Notes: generated from the sequence alone by a model not told the origin. Shown: positions 8,225 through 17,587, counted from the first letter of the stretch. The stretch is 64,000 bases of DNA from Kitasatospora phosalacinea (GCF_030268885.1 NZ_BSSA01000012.1:157632-221631), one strand, 5' to 3'. Program-made: numbers and translations.

Positions 8225-8237
8225 CGGTGGCGGCGGG

Positions 8238-8846
8238 TCAGGCGGTGACCGGCGCCGCGGGGGCCTTCGGGGCGAGGAGCAGCTGGAGCAGTTCGGCGTC
8301 GTGGCCGCGCAGCCAGTAGGTGTCCCCGCCGAACTGCACGGACGAGGTGTAGCCGAGGCGGGCCTGGGTGGGGTTCAGCTGCTCCCGGCCCGGCCGGAAG
8401 GTCGGGACCGGCGGGTCGATCGGCCGGGTCCCGGCGTTCTTGCCTCGGCCGCGCCAGGCGAGCGCCGTGCCGCCGTCGGGGGTGCGCCGCAGCAGCAGGT
8501 GGCCCAGGGTCTGGCTGCCGTCGTGCACCCCGAAGGAGAGCAGGCACAGCGGCACCCCGGCGGCGAGGCGGGCGGCGTCGCCCGCGGGCGTCCGCTTCCG
8601 GGCCGGGGCGGTGCCCGCGACCAGCTTGGCCGCCCAGCCCCGGTACACGGCCGAGGTGGCCTGCGCGTCCTCGACGCCGGGCAGGAAGGACGGCGGCAGC
8701 AGCGCCTTGACCAGGCTCTCCAGCACGTACCAGAGGACCAGGCCCAGCAGGGCCAGGGCGGGTCCGCCGATCGCGGCGCCGGTGAACACCAGCACCAGGG
8801 CCAGGGCCAGCGACGCGATCAGGTGGACCGTCAGACGGGCGTTCAT
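8238..8846 (-). CDS. Small membrane protein of unknown function
   Basis: A 202-residue protein starting at the ATG at 8846, with GAGGAG ideally placed upstream. Residues about 5-30 (LTVHLIASLALALVLVFTGA) and 30-55 (a second hydrophobic run ending LLPPSFLPG) are predicted membrane helices, and the rest is polar and probably cytoplasmic. The tail contains GGDTYWLRGHDAELLQLLLAP. I do not recognise the family. It converges on the SigJ-like gene and is separated from it by a strong terminator. The AT-richer, repeated GGATCGTTC-like stretch upstream (8880-8935) may hold its promoter. Confidence 0.75.
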   Translation of the reverse strand: MNARLTVHLIASLALALVLVFTGAAIGGPALALLGLVLWYVLESLVKALLPPSFLPGVEDAQATSAVYRGWAAKLVAGTAPARKRTPAGDAARLAAGVPLCLLSFGVHDGSQTLGHLLLRRTPDGGTALAWRGRGKNAGTRPIDPPVPTFRPGREQLNPTQARLGYTSSVQFGGDTYWLRGHDAELLQLLLAPKAPAAPVTA

Positions 8847-8986
8847 GTTCTCCTCGTGTGTTCGTGCGGGGTGGTCGTCGGTGCGGATTGTTCCGGTGCG
8901 GATCGTTCCGGCAAGGATCGTTCTTGTGCGGATCGTCGGTGCGGACCCTGGCGCCCGGCGGCGGGCGCCGGACGTCCGGGGGCGGT

Positions 8987-9436
8987 TCAGCCCGTCCGCA
9001 GCCGGGGGTCGCGCTCGCCCAGCACCTGCTCGGCGGGCCAGCGTCCGGCGAGCACCCCGGCCAGCACCGGGCGCTCGGACTCCACCACCTCGCACAGGCC
9101 GACGGCCCTCTCCGCGACCGGCGGCCGGCCCTCCAGCACCACCGGCGCGTCGAGCAGGTCCCCGTCCCACGGCCGGACGCCGTTGGCCAGGGTGCCCGCG
9201 AAGCGGTGGCCGGTCAGGGTGCCCGCGCGCACCCGCTGCACCACCTCCTCGATGGTCGCGGCGTCCAGCCGGGCCCAGAGCAGGTGGTTGACCGTCCGGC
9301 CGTCCTCCAGCCGGACCGGCAGCCGCACCTTCAGGAAGTTGCCCACCCCCTCCACGGCCATGACCGCCCCGGTGTCCACCCTGGTCCGGTCGGCCCGTTC
9401 GGCCTCCGGGAGCCGCAGGACCGGGTCGGGCAGCGG
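8987..9436 (-). pseudogene. C-terminal domain detached from the upstream gene by an in-frame TAG
   Basis: Translation directly after the TAG at 9437-9439 continues in the same frame as PLPDPVLRLPEAERADRTRV, then GVGNFLKVRLPVRLEDG, VNHLLWARLD and GTLANGVRPW. This is a coherent globular domain, similar as I recall to DUF2199-type proteins whose N-terminal Cys/His-rich piece sits before HPGF...PLPD. That N-terminal piece (CGCGDACGCGG...HPGFL) lies just before the stop. So the segment looks like the second half of one protein interrupted by a nonsense codon. A GTG at 9379 could restart translation of 130 residues. Sequencing error, real mutation and readthrough are all possible. Confidence 0.6.
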
Positions 9437-10297
9437 CTACAGGAAGCCCGGGTGCTCGGGGTCGATCCGCCCGCCGCAGCCGCACGCGTCGCCGCAGCCG
9501 CACCCGTCGGCGTGGTCACCGTGGTCGGCGTGGTCGGCGGGGTCCTCGTCCCGGTCCGCGAAGAGTTCGGCGTTCTCCGGCAGCGGCAGCATCAGGGCGT
9601 AGTAGCGGGCCACCGCGGGCGCGGCCGGTTCGGGCAGGCCGAGCGCGGCCAGGGCGGCCGACGCGGCCTCGTGGCGTTCGCCGTTGACCCGGACCTCGGC
9701 CTGCACGGCGCCGGGGGCGCCGCCGTAGAAGACCTTGACGCCGTTGACGTGCGGGGAGGTCAGGTCCGCGGTGAAGGTGTGGGCGGTCCGGGGGAGCACG
9801 TTGGCGAGGAGCAGGGCGCCCTGCAGCTTGCGATTCTCCGTGACGTCGTGGCCGAAGCCGATCGCCCCGGAGACGATCAGGCCCCAGCCGGGCACTCCGC
9901 CCGCGTCCCCGGGGGCCACCCGCTCCGCGAAGTGGCCCCGCCCGTCGACGAGTTCGACCAGGCAGGCGCCGGTGGTCTGCGCCCAGGAGGCGGCGGTGTC
10001 CCGCTCGTCCGCGGAGAACGCCGTCACGCAGTCGGCGAACGTCCACTCCTGCCCGGGCAGTCGGAGGTCCGGTGTGGCGACCAGGTCGTAGTGGCGCCCC
10101 GTGCTGTGCTGCGGCGGCAGCAGGACGACCGCCCAGTCGTGCGGGCTCACCATCAGGTCGTCCTTGATCACGACGCCCTCGGTGAACCCGGGCGCGACCT
10201 CCTCCAGCGCCTCCCGCACCAGGGCGAGGAACCGGGCCGCGGGCAGGCGGCCGTCGGACGGAGCGGGGGCCTTCTTGCTGCGCCGTGTCCAGAACAT
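9437..10297 (-). CDS. DUF6348-like protein, truncated by TAG before a fused domain
   Basis: A 286-residue product beginning MFWTRRSKKAPAP at an ATG at 10297. The body (FLALVREALEEVAPGFTEG, then GWGLIVSGAIGFGHD and HVNGVKVFYGGAPGAVQAEVRVNG) fits the DUF6348 family as I remember it, whose function is unknown. It is followed by an acidic His/Asp-rich linker and the cysteine-rich CGCGDACGCGG, which would normally begin a second domain. The TAG at 9437-9439 stops the protein right after HPGFL, where the second domain should continue. No signal peptide or membrane segment is visible. Confidence 0.7.
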   Translation of the reverse strand: MFWTRRSKKAPAPSDGRLPAARFLALVREALEEVAPGFTEGVVIKDDLMVSPHDWAVVLLPPQHSTGRHYDLVATPDLRLPGQEWTFADCVTAFSADERDTAASWAQTTGACLVELVDGRGHFAERVAPGDAGGVPGWGLIVSGAIGFGHDVTENRKLQGALLLANVLPRTAHTFTADLTSPHVNGVKVFYGGAPGAVQAEVRVNGERHEAASAALAALGLPEPAAPAVARYYALMLPLPENAELFADRDEDPADHADHGDHADGCGCGDACGCGGRIDPEHPGFL

Positions 10298-10373
10298 GCG
10301 GCGCAGCCTACTCAGCGGCCCCGGCCGCACCAGTGGTTTTCCACCCCGTGGACGGGCCGGGCGGCCGGGCCCG

Positions 10374-10775
10374 TCAGGGACGGTCGTCGCGGCGGACGGT
10401 CCACTCGTCGTCCTCGTCCGCGTACGGGTCCGGTCCGTGCTCGTTCTCGTAGTCCTCGCGCAGCTTCGCGGCCCGCTTCTCGGAGGCCGCGCGCTCCTCC
10501 GGCGAGAGGTTCTCCGCGGCGGCGCGCATCTCGCCCAGGCGTGCGCCGATCGCCGACAGGTACCGGTCGGACTGGATCGCCTCCCGCATGCCGATCCGCC
10601 CGCTGAGCACCTCCCGGGCCATCTGCTGCAGCTCCGGCCCGACCTTGTCGTTGCTCGCCAACGTCCGCAGGGCGCGGTGCAGTTCGGCCGCCTGCCGCGG
10701 GTTGTCCGCGACGTCCAGCAGTTCGTCGTCGGTGATCTCCGGACCGCCCAGGTCGTCGTCCCGTCCTGCCGCCAT
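10374..10775 (-). CDS. Small charged helical protein of unknown function
   Basis: A 133-residue, mostly helical, acidic protein. It starts at an ATG at 10775 with GGGGGAG eight bases upstream, which decides the start against the longer frame from 10847. The sequence (ITDDELLDVADNPRQAAELHRALRTLASND, then LSPEERAASEKRAAKLREDYENEHG) has no signal peptide, membrane helix or recognisable active site. The C-terminal third is likely a long charged helix. It lies alone between the DUF6348-like gene and another small unknown gene. Confidence 0.7.
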   Translation of the reverse strand: MAAGRDDDLGGPEITDDELLDVADNPRQAAELHRALRTLASNDKVGPELQQMAREVLSGRIGMREAIQSDRYLSAIGARLGEMRAAAENLSPEERAASEKRAAKLREDYENEHGPDPYADEDDEWTVRRDDRP

Positions 10776-10930
10776 GTCCACTCCCCCGTCGTCGGTTCCC
10801 TCCCCGTCCGGGCCCGGCCCGGCCCGGACGGGCGTTCGGTTCGTCAAGCCGCTCCGTGCGGGGGCGACTTGACGGGGAGATCATATGTCCTTCCCCCGAG
10901 GGGGGCACGGCGTCGGCCGGAGCGGGACGG

Positions 10931-11233
10931 CTATGCGCCCGCGCCCTCCAGCCGGGCCGCCACCATCGCCACGAAGTGCTGCAGCACCGCGAACGGCAGG
11001 GTGGAGCCGTCGCCGAAGAAGACCACCGGCTGGTCCTCCGGCTCCAGCGCCCGGACCACCACCGTCACGGCCGTCGGCCCCGGTGCGGGCGAGTCCGGCA
11101 CCCCCGGACCGCCGCCCGGCACCACCCGGGCCTCGCTCAGTTCGAAGTGCCCGACCCGGCTCCCGTCCACTCCCGTCTCGGTGAACAGGGCGCAGTACAG
11201 GTCGCCGTCGTGGCTCCAGGTCGTCAGAGACAT
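10931..11233 (-). CDS. Hypothetical 100-residue protein
   Basis: A compact protein: MSLTTWSHDGDLYCALFTET, then ARVVPGGGPGVPDSPAPG as a flexible loop, and a C-terminal helix AVLQHFVAMVAARLEGAGA. There is no known motif. The ATG at 11233 has only a weak ribosome site. Codon bias is that of a real gene and no better frame overlaps it. Confidence 0.6.
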   Translation of the reverse strand: MSLTTWSHDGDLYCALFTETGVDGSRVGHFELSEARVVPGGGPGVPDSPAPGPTAVTVVVRALEPEDQPVVFFGDGSTLPFAVLQHFVAMVAARLEGAGA

Positions 11234-11293
11234 GGCGGGGATGTTCCCACACCCGCCTCCCCCGCCGACAACGGCCCCCTCCCGGCCGCCGGT

Positions 11294-12286
11294 TCACCGC
11301 AGCAGCGCGGTCCACCCCTCCAGCGAACGCAGCACCCGCGGCAGCTCCCGCGCCGTGTCGGTGACGACCCGCAGCCCGAACGCCCGCCGGTCGGCGTCCG
11401 CCCCGCGGTGGCCCAGCGCCAGCCACAGGCACCAGGCGGCGGTGGCCAGTTGGCCGCGCAGCAGGCCCGCGAAGGCAGAGGCGTCCGCCGGACCGGCCGG
11501 GCCGCCCGCGTCCAGGTAGGCGGCGAGCAGCGGACGGACCGTCCGGGGGTCGGGGTCGACGGCGGGGCCGTTGAAGGGGGTCGCGAAGCGGAAGGCCACG
11601 CTCACCGCCTCCCACCAGGGGACCTCCGGGCCGACCGTCTGCCAGTCGATCAGCGCGTACCCGTCGGGCGTGCGCAGCACGTTGGCCCTCGAGGTGTCGC
11701 CGTGCACCAGGACGGCCGCGGGGGCGCCGCGCGTCGCCTCCCGCACCAGGGCGGCGGCCTCGGCGACCACGGGCAGCAGTGCGCGGGCCGGGCCCGCCAC
11801 CGGGAGGCCGCCCGCCTCCGCCTCGGCCACCCACTCCCGCCACTCCGCCACGGGGTGCGGCGGGGGCGGCTCCTCCCCACCGGTGTCCAGCAGCGCGATC
11901 CGGGCCAGCGTCCGTCCCGTCCAGTCGGCCGCCGCGGCGTCGGCGCCGCCCTGCCGCAGGTCGTGACCGTCCAGCCAGGCGCTCACCCGGACGACCGTGT
12001 CGCCGGGGCCGCGGTGCCAGTAGCCGACGGCGGGGGCGGGCGGCTCGACGGGGCGCGGCATCGCGACCCCGGCCGCCAGCGCCGCCTGCTGCAACCTCCT
12101 CACCCGGTGGGCCTGTCGGTGGTGCCAGTCGCTCAGCAGTCGGCCCGTCACCACCGTCCAGCGCCCGCCGGAGGTCTCCAGCACCCGGCTGTTCGTCGGG
12201 GCGCCCCCGTTGTCGAGCACCCGCCACGGCCCCAGGGCCCGCCCCAGCCCGAAAGCGGCCGCCACCGCGTCGTGATCGAGGTCCAC
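11294..12286 (-). CDS. Aminoglycoside-phosphotransferase-fold kinase
   Basis: A 330-residue APH/choline-kinase-fold protein. The Brenner motif VLVHGDTSRANVL carries the catalytic Asp and metal-binding Asn, and YALIDWQTVGPEVPWWE is the DFG-equivalent metal loop. The N-terminal lobe shows WRVLDNGGAPTNSRVLETSGGRWTV. The start is a GTG at 12286. Such proteins phosphorylate small hydroxylated metabolites or antibiotics, and nothing nearby identifies the substrate. It lies downstream of, and on the same strand as, the XRE-type regulator at 12420. Confidence 0.82.
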   Translation of the reverse strand: MDLDHDAVAAAFGLGRALGPWRVLDNGGAPTNSRVLETSGGRWTVVTGRLLSDWHHRQAHRVRRLQQAALAAGVAMPRPVEPPAPAVGYWHRGPGDTVVRVSAWLDGHDLRQGGADAAAADWTGRTLARIALLDTGGEEPPPPHPVAEWREWVAEAEAGGLPVAGPARALLPVVAEAAALVREATRGAPAAVLVHGDTSRANVLRTPDGYALIDWQTVGPEVPWWEAVSVAFRFATPFNGPAVDPDPRTVRPLLAAYLDAGGPAGPADASAFAGLLRGQLATAAWCLWLALGHRGADADRRAFGLRVVTDTARELPRVLRSLEGWTALLR

Positions 12287-12419
12287 CCCGCGAGTCTGCG
12301 CCCCGCCCCTCCCCCGCGCACCCGGTTTTCCACCGCGCCGGGAGCCGGTCCGGCCGGCTCCCGGCTCCGGGCGCCGGCGCCCGGAGGAGGGACAGCGGCG
12401 CCCGCCCCCGCAGCGCCCC

Positions 12420-13853
12420 TCAGACCACCGCTCCCAACCGCGTCGCCGCCTCCGCCGCCTCCGCTCCCCACCGCCCCGCGCCCGCCGCCAACCGGCTCCG
12501 CACCCCGCGCAGTTCGTGGCGGACGAGGGCCGGGAGCGGGGCGGGGTCGGCGGTGAGGAGGGGGGTGAGGGTGGCGAGGGCGGGGCGGGGGTCGTCGGCG
12601 CAGAGGTGGCAGTCGGCGATGCGGACGGTGAGCATGGCGCGGGCCGCGGGGAGTCGGCCGTCGCCGAGGAGGTCGAGGGCGGCGGTGGCGGCGGTGAGGG
12701 CGTGCCGGGCGAGGCGGGGGTCGGCGGTGGCGGCGGCCAGGTCGCGGAGGGCCGCGGAGGAGCCGGACTCGACCCGGAGGCGGAGCGCGGCGGGCGCCAG
12801 CCAGGGGACGCGGGCCTCGGCGTCGGGGAGGGCGCGGTCGGGCCGGTCGAGGTGCTGGCGGGCGCGGCCGAGGTGGCGGGCGGTGGTGCGGGCGTCCCCG
12901 GCGAGGGCGGTGGCGCGGGCTTCGCCGAGTTCGGCGAGGGCGTCGGACCAGTGGCGGTCGGGTGCGGCGCGGCGGATCTCGCGGGCGTAGTCGCCCGCGG
13001 CGGCGGGGTCGTCGTCGAGGAGGCCGAGGACGGCCATGTCGCTGAGGGCGGCGGCCTGGGTGGTGGGGTCTCCGGCGAGGGCGGCCCAGCCGAGGGCGCG
13101 GTCGAAGCAGGCCATCGCGGTGGCGGGCCGTCCGCCGTGCAGGCGCAGGCTGCCCGCGGCGTGGGCGTACTCGGCGGCGAGGCGGGCGAGGACGCGGCGG
13201 TGGCGGACGGGTGCGTCGGCGAGGCGGGCGACGACGGCGCGCAGGGTGCCCTCGATGACGGTTCCTGGTCCGCGTTCGCCCATCGCCCTTTCGGCGCCGT
13301 GGAGTTGGGTGCCGAGGACGGCACCGAGGACGGCGGCGAGGGCGTGCACGGTGTCGGTGTCGAGGGGGGCGGCGGGGTCGGCGCAGAACGCGGCGTGCAG
13401 GGCGAGGGCGGTGGCGGGGGGCGGGGGCTGGCAGCCGGCGGCGCCGTGCAGGGGGCACTGGACGTCGTGGTCGGGCAGGGTGGCGGGGCAGTCCTCGGCG
13501 GGAACGGGGCCGCCGCCCGGAACGGGGCCGGGGCCGGGGCCGGTGGGCAGCGGGGGGCGCAGCAGGTGCGGGGGGAGGGCGGGGCGGTCGCCCTCGGCGC
13601 TCTCGGCGCGGTCGTGGCTGCGGACGAGTTCGCCTCCGGCGCCGAGGAGTTCGTCGATCCGGCGGGCGAGGCGGGGGGTGGCGCGGCGGGCGCCGTGTTC
13701 GAGGCGGCTGACGGCGGTGTGGTCGTAGCCGACGGCGGCGCCGAGTTGGGCCTGGGTCCAGCCGGCGTGGCGGCGCCAGTGGCGCAGCAGGGCGCCGAAT
13801 TCCTGCCAGCTTCCGCCGTCGGGCAGTTCGACCGGGTTGGGTGCCCCGAGCAT
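12420..13853 (-). CDS. XRE-type helix-turn-helix regulator with TPR-like C-terminal part
   Basis: A 477-residue protein. An N-terminal XRE DNA-binding domain (LLRHWRRHAGWTQAQLGAAV and GYDHTAVSRLEHGARRATPR) occupies residues about 20-75. A Pro/Gly-rich linker with CPLHGAAGCQPPPP follows, then about 300 residues of Ala-rich helices (ATAMACFDRALGWAALAGDP, ARTTARHLGRARQHLDRPD) typical of the tetratricopeptide-like sensing part of actinomycete regulators. The start is the ATG at 13853 with GGAGG nine bases upstream. It is divergent from the secreted protease at 14168 and could regulate it, but that is only positional. Confidence 0.8.
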   Translation of the reverse strand: MLGAPNPVELPDGGSWQEFGALLRHWRRHAGWTQAQLGAAVGYDHTAVSRLEHGARRATPRLARRIDELLGAGGELVRSHDRAESAEGDRPALPPHLLRPPLPTGPGPGPVPGGGPVPAEDCPATLPDHDVQCPLHGAAGCQPPPPATALALHAAFCADPAAPLDTDTVHALAAVLGAVLGTQLHGAERAMGERGPGTVIEGTLRAVVARLADAPVRHRRVLARLAAEYAHAAGSLRLHGGRPATAMACFDRALGWAALAGDPTTQAAALSDMAVLGLLDDDPAAAGDYAREIRRAAPDRHWSDALAELGEARATALAGDARTTARHLGRARQHLDRPDRALPDAEARVPWLAPAALRLRVESGSSAALRDLAAATADPRLARHALTAATAALDLLGDGRLPAARAMLTVRIADCHLCADDPRPALATLTPLLTADPAPLPALVRHELRGVRSRLAAGAGRWGAEAAEAATRLGAVV

Positions 13854-14167
13854 CCGCCGACACCTCCCCCGGGTCCGTTCCTGCGGCCGTTCCTGTTGCC
13901 GTACCGCGACGGTACCCGCCCGGGCCGTGCCCCGTACATGGCGTGGTCTGTACCTCTTCTTTGCCATCGCCCTTGCTCCGGCCCTTGTCGGCGCCCCGGC
14001 CGGAGGGCTCCGGAACCCTTGCTGACGTTGCGCCAATTGCCTTCTGAGTCAGTGCATTTGACGGAATTTGCCATCCCGTGCCGGGGACTGTCAGCTCCGT
14101 TGACCGGGCCATGGCGGCGGTGTGAGGGTTCCGGGCACCCCCACACCCGAAGAGCTGAGGAGCTCTG
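13854..14167. other. 314-bp intergenic region between the XRE regulator and the protease gene
   Basis: No gene is visible here. The region is less GC-rich than its surroundings, especially at 14025-14085. A TTGACG at 14058-14063 could be a minus-35 box for the protease, but no convincing minus-10 follows at the right spacing. GAGCTGAGGAGCTC just before 14168 supplies the protease ribosome site. Confidence 0.5.
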
Positions 14168-17100
14168 ATGAAACGCAGATTGCTGACCGCCGGCACCACC
14201 CTGGCCGTGCTGGGAGGCATGCTCGGTGCTTTCGCCGGGCACGCGAACGCCGCGCCCCCGCCCGCCCCATCGGCCCCGACCCCGCTGGCGGCCGCCGTCT
14301 CGGCGGCGGACCTGGCGGCTTCGGCCGGCCTGGACGCGCTGGCCAAGGGCCCGGACGAGAGCTACGAGCGCCGGAACGTCACCCAGTTCCTGAACGGCCT
14401 CTACTCGGTCTCGTACGAACGCAGTTACAAGGGCCTGCCGGTGGTCGGCGGCGACGCGGTGGTGCTCGCCGACGGCCAGGGCAAGGTCCGCGGCGTGCAG
14501 AACGCCGCGTCCGGGCCGGTCGGCGTGCCGACGAAGGCGAAGGTGAGCGCGGCGGCCGCGGAGCGGACGGCGCGGGCGCAGCTGGCGAAGGTCGACTCGG
14601 CCGAGGCGCCGCGGCTGGTGGTCCGGGTCAAGGACGGCACCTCGCGGCTGGCCTGGGAGTCGGTGCTGACCGGTTCGTCCGGGAACCGGCCCAGCCACCT
14701 GCACGTGTTCGTGGACGCGGTCACCGGCGAGGTGGCGGACAGCTACGACGACGTCAAGGCCGGCACCATCAACAGCAAGTGGAACGGTCCGGCGGGCCTG
14801 ACCATCAGCACCACCGGTTCGGGCAGCTCCTACTCGCTGCGCGACCCGAGCCGTCCGGGCCTGCAGTGCTCGGACTACTCGACCGGCCAGGTCTTCAGCA
14901 AGTCCTCCGACTCCTGGGGCACGGGCAGCGCCACCTCCAAGGAGACCGGCTGCGCCGACGCGATGTTCGCGGCGCAGAAGGAGTGGGACATGCTCCGCGA
15001 CTGGCTGGGCCGCAACGGCCACAACGGCAACGGCGGCAGCTGGCCGGTCAAGGTCGGCCTGAACGACGTCAACGCGTACTGGGACGGCTCGTCCATCTCG
15101 ATCGGCCACAGCCAGGCCAACGAGTGGATCGCCGCGATCGACGTGGTGGGCCACGAGTTCGGCCACGGCCTGGACCAGTACACGCCGGGCGGCGCCAACA
15201 ACGAGGCGGGCCTGGGCGAGGCGACCGGCGACATCATGGGCGCGCTCACCGAGGCGTACGCCAACGAGCCGGCCCCGTACGACTCCCCCGACTACACGGT
15301 CGGCGAGATGATCAACCTGGTCGGGCAGGGCCCGATCCGGGTGATGTACAACCCCTCGCAGGTCTCCGGGAACCCGAACTGCTACTCCTCCTCGATCCCC
15401 AACACGGAGGAGCACGCGGCGGCCGGCCCGCTGAACCACTGGTTCTACCTGCTGGCGGAGGGCTCCAACCCGGGCGGCGGCAAGCCGTCCAGCCCGACCT
15501 GCAACTCCTCGTCCGTCACCGGCATCGGCATCCGGGACGCGGGCCGGGTCTTCTACGGCGGCATGCTGCTCAAGACCAGCGGCATGACGTACAAGAAGTA
15601 CCGGACCGCGACCCTGACCGCGGCCAAGAACCTCGACCCGTCCTGCACCTTCTTCAACCGCGCCAAGGCCGCCTGGGACGCGGTCAGCGTTCCGGCGCAG
15701 ACCGGCGACCCGACCTGCGCCGCGACGCCGACCAGCGACTACTCGCTGTCGCTGAGCCCGTCCGCGGGCACCGTGCAGGCGGGCGGCTCGACCAGCGCGA
15801 CCGTCTCCACCGCCGTCACCGCGGGCTCGGCGGCGAACGTCTCGCTGGCCGTGACCGGCGCCCCGTCCGGCACCACCGCGACGGTCTCGCCGTCCACCGT
15901 GCAGTCCGGCGGCTCGGCGACGCTGAGCGTCAACGTCGGCGCGAGCACCCCGGCGGGCACCTACACCCTGACCGTGACCGGCACCGGCCCGGCCACCCAC
16001 ACCGCGCAGTACCAGCTGACGGTGAGCGGCGGGGGCAACCCCGGCGGCTCGGCCCCGGACATCAACGTGGCCAACGTGCAGGCGCACCTGAGCCAGCTGT
16101 ACACCGTGGCCCAGCAGAACGGCGGCAACCGCCGGGCGGGCACCGCGGGCTACAGCCAGTCGCTGGCGTACGTGAAGGGCAAGCTGCAGGCGGCGGGCTA
16201 CACCGTCACCGAGCAGACCTGCACCTCCTGCACCTACACCGCCAACAACCTGATCGCGGACTGGCCGGGCGGCCCGTCCGACCAGGTCACCATGTTCGGC
16301 GCGCACCTGGACTCGGTCTCGGCCGGCCCGGGCATCAACGACAACGGCTCCGGCTCGGCCGTGCTGCTGGAGAACGCGCTCGTCCTGGCGCAGCAGAACC
16401 CGACCATGACCAGGCACGTCCGGTTCGCCTGGTGGGCCGGTGAGGAGCAGGGCCTGCAGGGCTCGCAGTTCTACGTGGGCCAGCTCTCCTCGACCCAGCG
16501 CTCGGCGATCAAGGGCTACTACAACTTCGACATGGTCGGCTCCCCCAACGCCGGGTACTTCGTCAACAACCTCAACTCGGCCACCGCGGCGCCGCTGAAG
16601 GCGTACTGGGACTCGCTGAACCTCCAGCCGGAGGAGAACGTCGAGGGCCAGGGCCGTTCCGACGACTACTCCTTCCAGCAGGGCGGCATCCCGACCTCCG
16701 GCTACGCGGCGGGCGCCGACGCCGTCAAGACCCCGGCGCAGGCCGCCAAGTGGGGCGGCACCGCGAACCGCTCCTACGACTCCTGCTACCACTCCGCCTG
16801 CGACACCACCTCCAACGTCGACGCGACGGTGCTGAACCGGAACGCCGACGGCGTGGCGTACGCGATCTGGAAGACCTCGGTGGGCGGCACCACCACCCCG
16901 GTCAACGACTTCACCCTCGCGGTGAACCCGGCCACCGGCACCGTCCAGGCGGGCTCCGCGGCCAGCGCCACGGTCGCCACCGCGACCAGCTCCGGCAGCG
17001 CGCAGAGCGTCTCGCTGACCGCGAGCGGCGCCCCGTCCGGCGTCACCGTCTCGTTCAGCCCGTCCTCCATCACCAGCGGCGGCAGCGCGACCATGACGGT

Positions 17101-17359
17101 CTCCACCTCCGCCTCCACCCCCGCCGGCACCTACACCGTCACGGTCACCGGCACCGGCGCCTCCGCCACCCACACCACCGGCTACACGCTGGTCGTGAAC
17201 GGCGGCGGCACCGGCAGCGGCACCTGGGCCGCCGGGGTGGCCTACAACGCGGGCGACGTGGTCACCTACAACGGCGTCAGCTACCGGTGCCTGCAGGCCC
17301 ACACCTCGCAGAGCACCTGGACGCCGGACGTCGTCCCGGCCCTGTGGCAGCGCCTGTAG
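14168..17359 (+). CDS. Secreted M4 metalloprotease fused to an M28 aminopeptidase, with Ig-like and chitin-binding-like domains
   Basis: A 1063-residue exoenzyme. Order: Sec signal peptide (KRR..LAVLGGMLGAFAGHANA); inhibitory propeptide of FTP type (NGLYSVSYERSYKGLPVVGGD); M4 catalytic domain with HEFGH at residues 329-333 and the third zinc ligand in GEATGD (E351); a Ser/Thr/Gly Ig-like module; an SGAP-like M28 domain with H713, D715, D725, the E759/E760 pair and H875 in CYHSACD all present; a second Ig-like module; and a C-terminal CBM5/12-like module (WAAGVAYNAGDVVTYNGVSYRCLQAH). M4 enzymes cut internally and M28 aminopeptidases trim N-termini, so one polypeptide could take proteins to free amino acids. 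A 13-bp-arm hairpin follows, then a signal peptidase gene. Confidence 0.92.
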   Translation: MKRRLLTAGTTLAVLGGMLGAFAGHANAAPPPAPSAPTPLAAAVSAADLAASAGLDALAKGPDESYERRNVTQFLNGLYSVSYERSYKGLPVVGGDAVVLADGQGKVRGVQNAASGPVGVPTKAKVSAAAAERTARAQLAKVDSAEAPRLVVRVKDGTSRLAWESVLTGSSGNRPSHLHVFVDAVTGEVADSYDDVKAGTINSKWNGPAGLTISTTGSGSSYSLRDPSRPGLQCSDYSTGQVFSKSSDSWGTGSATSKETGCADAMFAAQKEWDMLRDWLGRNGHNGNGGSWPVKVGLNDVNAYWDGSSISIGHSQANEWIAAIDVVGHEFGHGLDQYTPGGANNEAGLGEATGDIMGALTEAYANEPAPYDSPDYTVGEMINLVGQGPIRVMYNPSQVSGNPNCYSSSIPNTEEHAAAGPLNHWFYLLAEGSNPGGGKPSSPTCNSSSVTGIGIRDAGRVFYGGMLLKTSGMTYKKYRTATLTAAKNLDPSCTFFNRAKAAWDAVSVPAQTGDPTCAATPTSDYSLSLSPSAGTVQAGGSTSATVSTAVTAGSAANVSLAVTGAPSGTTATVSPSTVQSGGSATLSVNVGASTPAGTYTLTVTGTGPATHTAQYQLTVSGGGNPGGSAPDINVANVQAHLSQLYTVAQQNGGNRRAGTAGYSQSLAYVKGKLQAAGYTVTEQTCTSCTYTANNLIADWPGGPSDQVTMFGAHLDSVSAGPGINDNGSGSAVLLENALVLAQQNPTMTRHVRFAWWAGEEQGLQGSQFYVGQLSSTQRSAIKGYYNFDMVGSPNAGYFVNNLNSATAAPLKAYWDSLNLQPEENVEGQGRSDDYSFQQGGIPTSGYAAGADAVKTPAQAAKWGGTANRSYDSCYHSACDTTSNVDATVLNRNADGVAYAIWKTSVGGTTTPVNDFTLAVNPATGTVQAGSAASATVATATSSGSAQSVSLTASGAPSGVTVSFSPSSITSGGSATMTVSTSASTPAGTYTVTVTGTGASATHTTGYTLVVNGGGTGSGTWAAGVAYNAGDVVTYNGVSYRCLQAHTSQSTWTPDVVPALWQRL

Positions 17360-17405
17360 CCACCCGGAGCAGGTGAGCGACCACAGCACCAGATGAGTAC
17401 GGCGG

Positions 17406-17443
17406 GTGTGCCGCGACCGGTTGGGGGACGGGTCGCGGCACAC
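17406..17443. terminator. Hairpin terminator after the protease gene
   Basis: GTGTGCCGCGACC at 17406-17418 is perfectly complementary to 17431-17443, with a 12-base loop. It starts 47 bp after the protease stop and separates it from the signal peptidase gene. Confidence 0.82.
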
Positions 17444-17587
17444 CTGCGTTCCCGCGGCGGGCGGGCGGACGCCCTTACGCCGCACACACGCACGGTGCAC
17501 GTACGATGACCGCCGTCCTGACCGACCGTCATCACCCGCCGCGCCCCTCGCCCGGGCGCGGCCCGACCGCCCCGGGCGGGAGCCACC

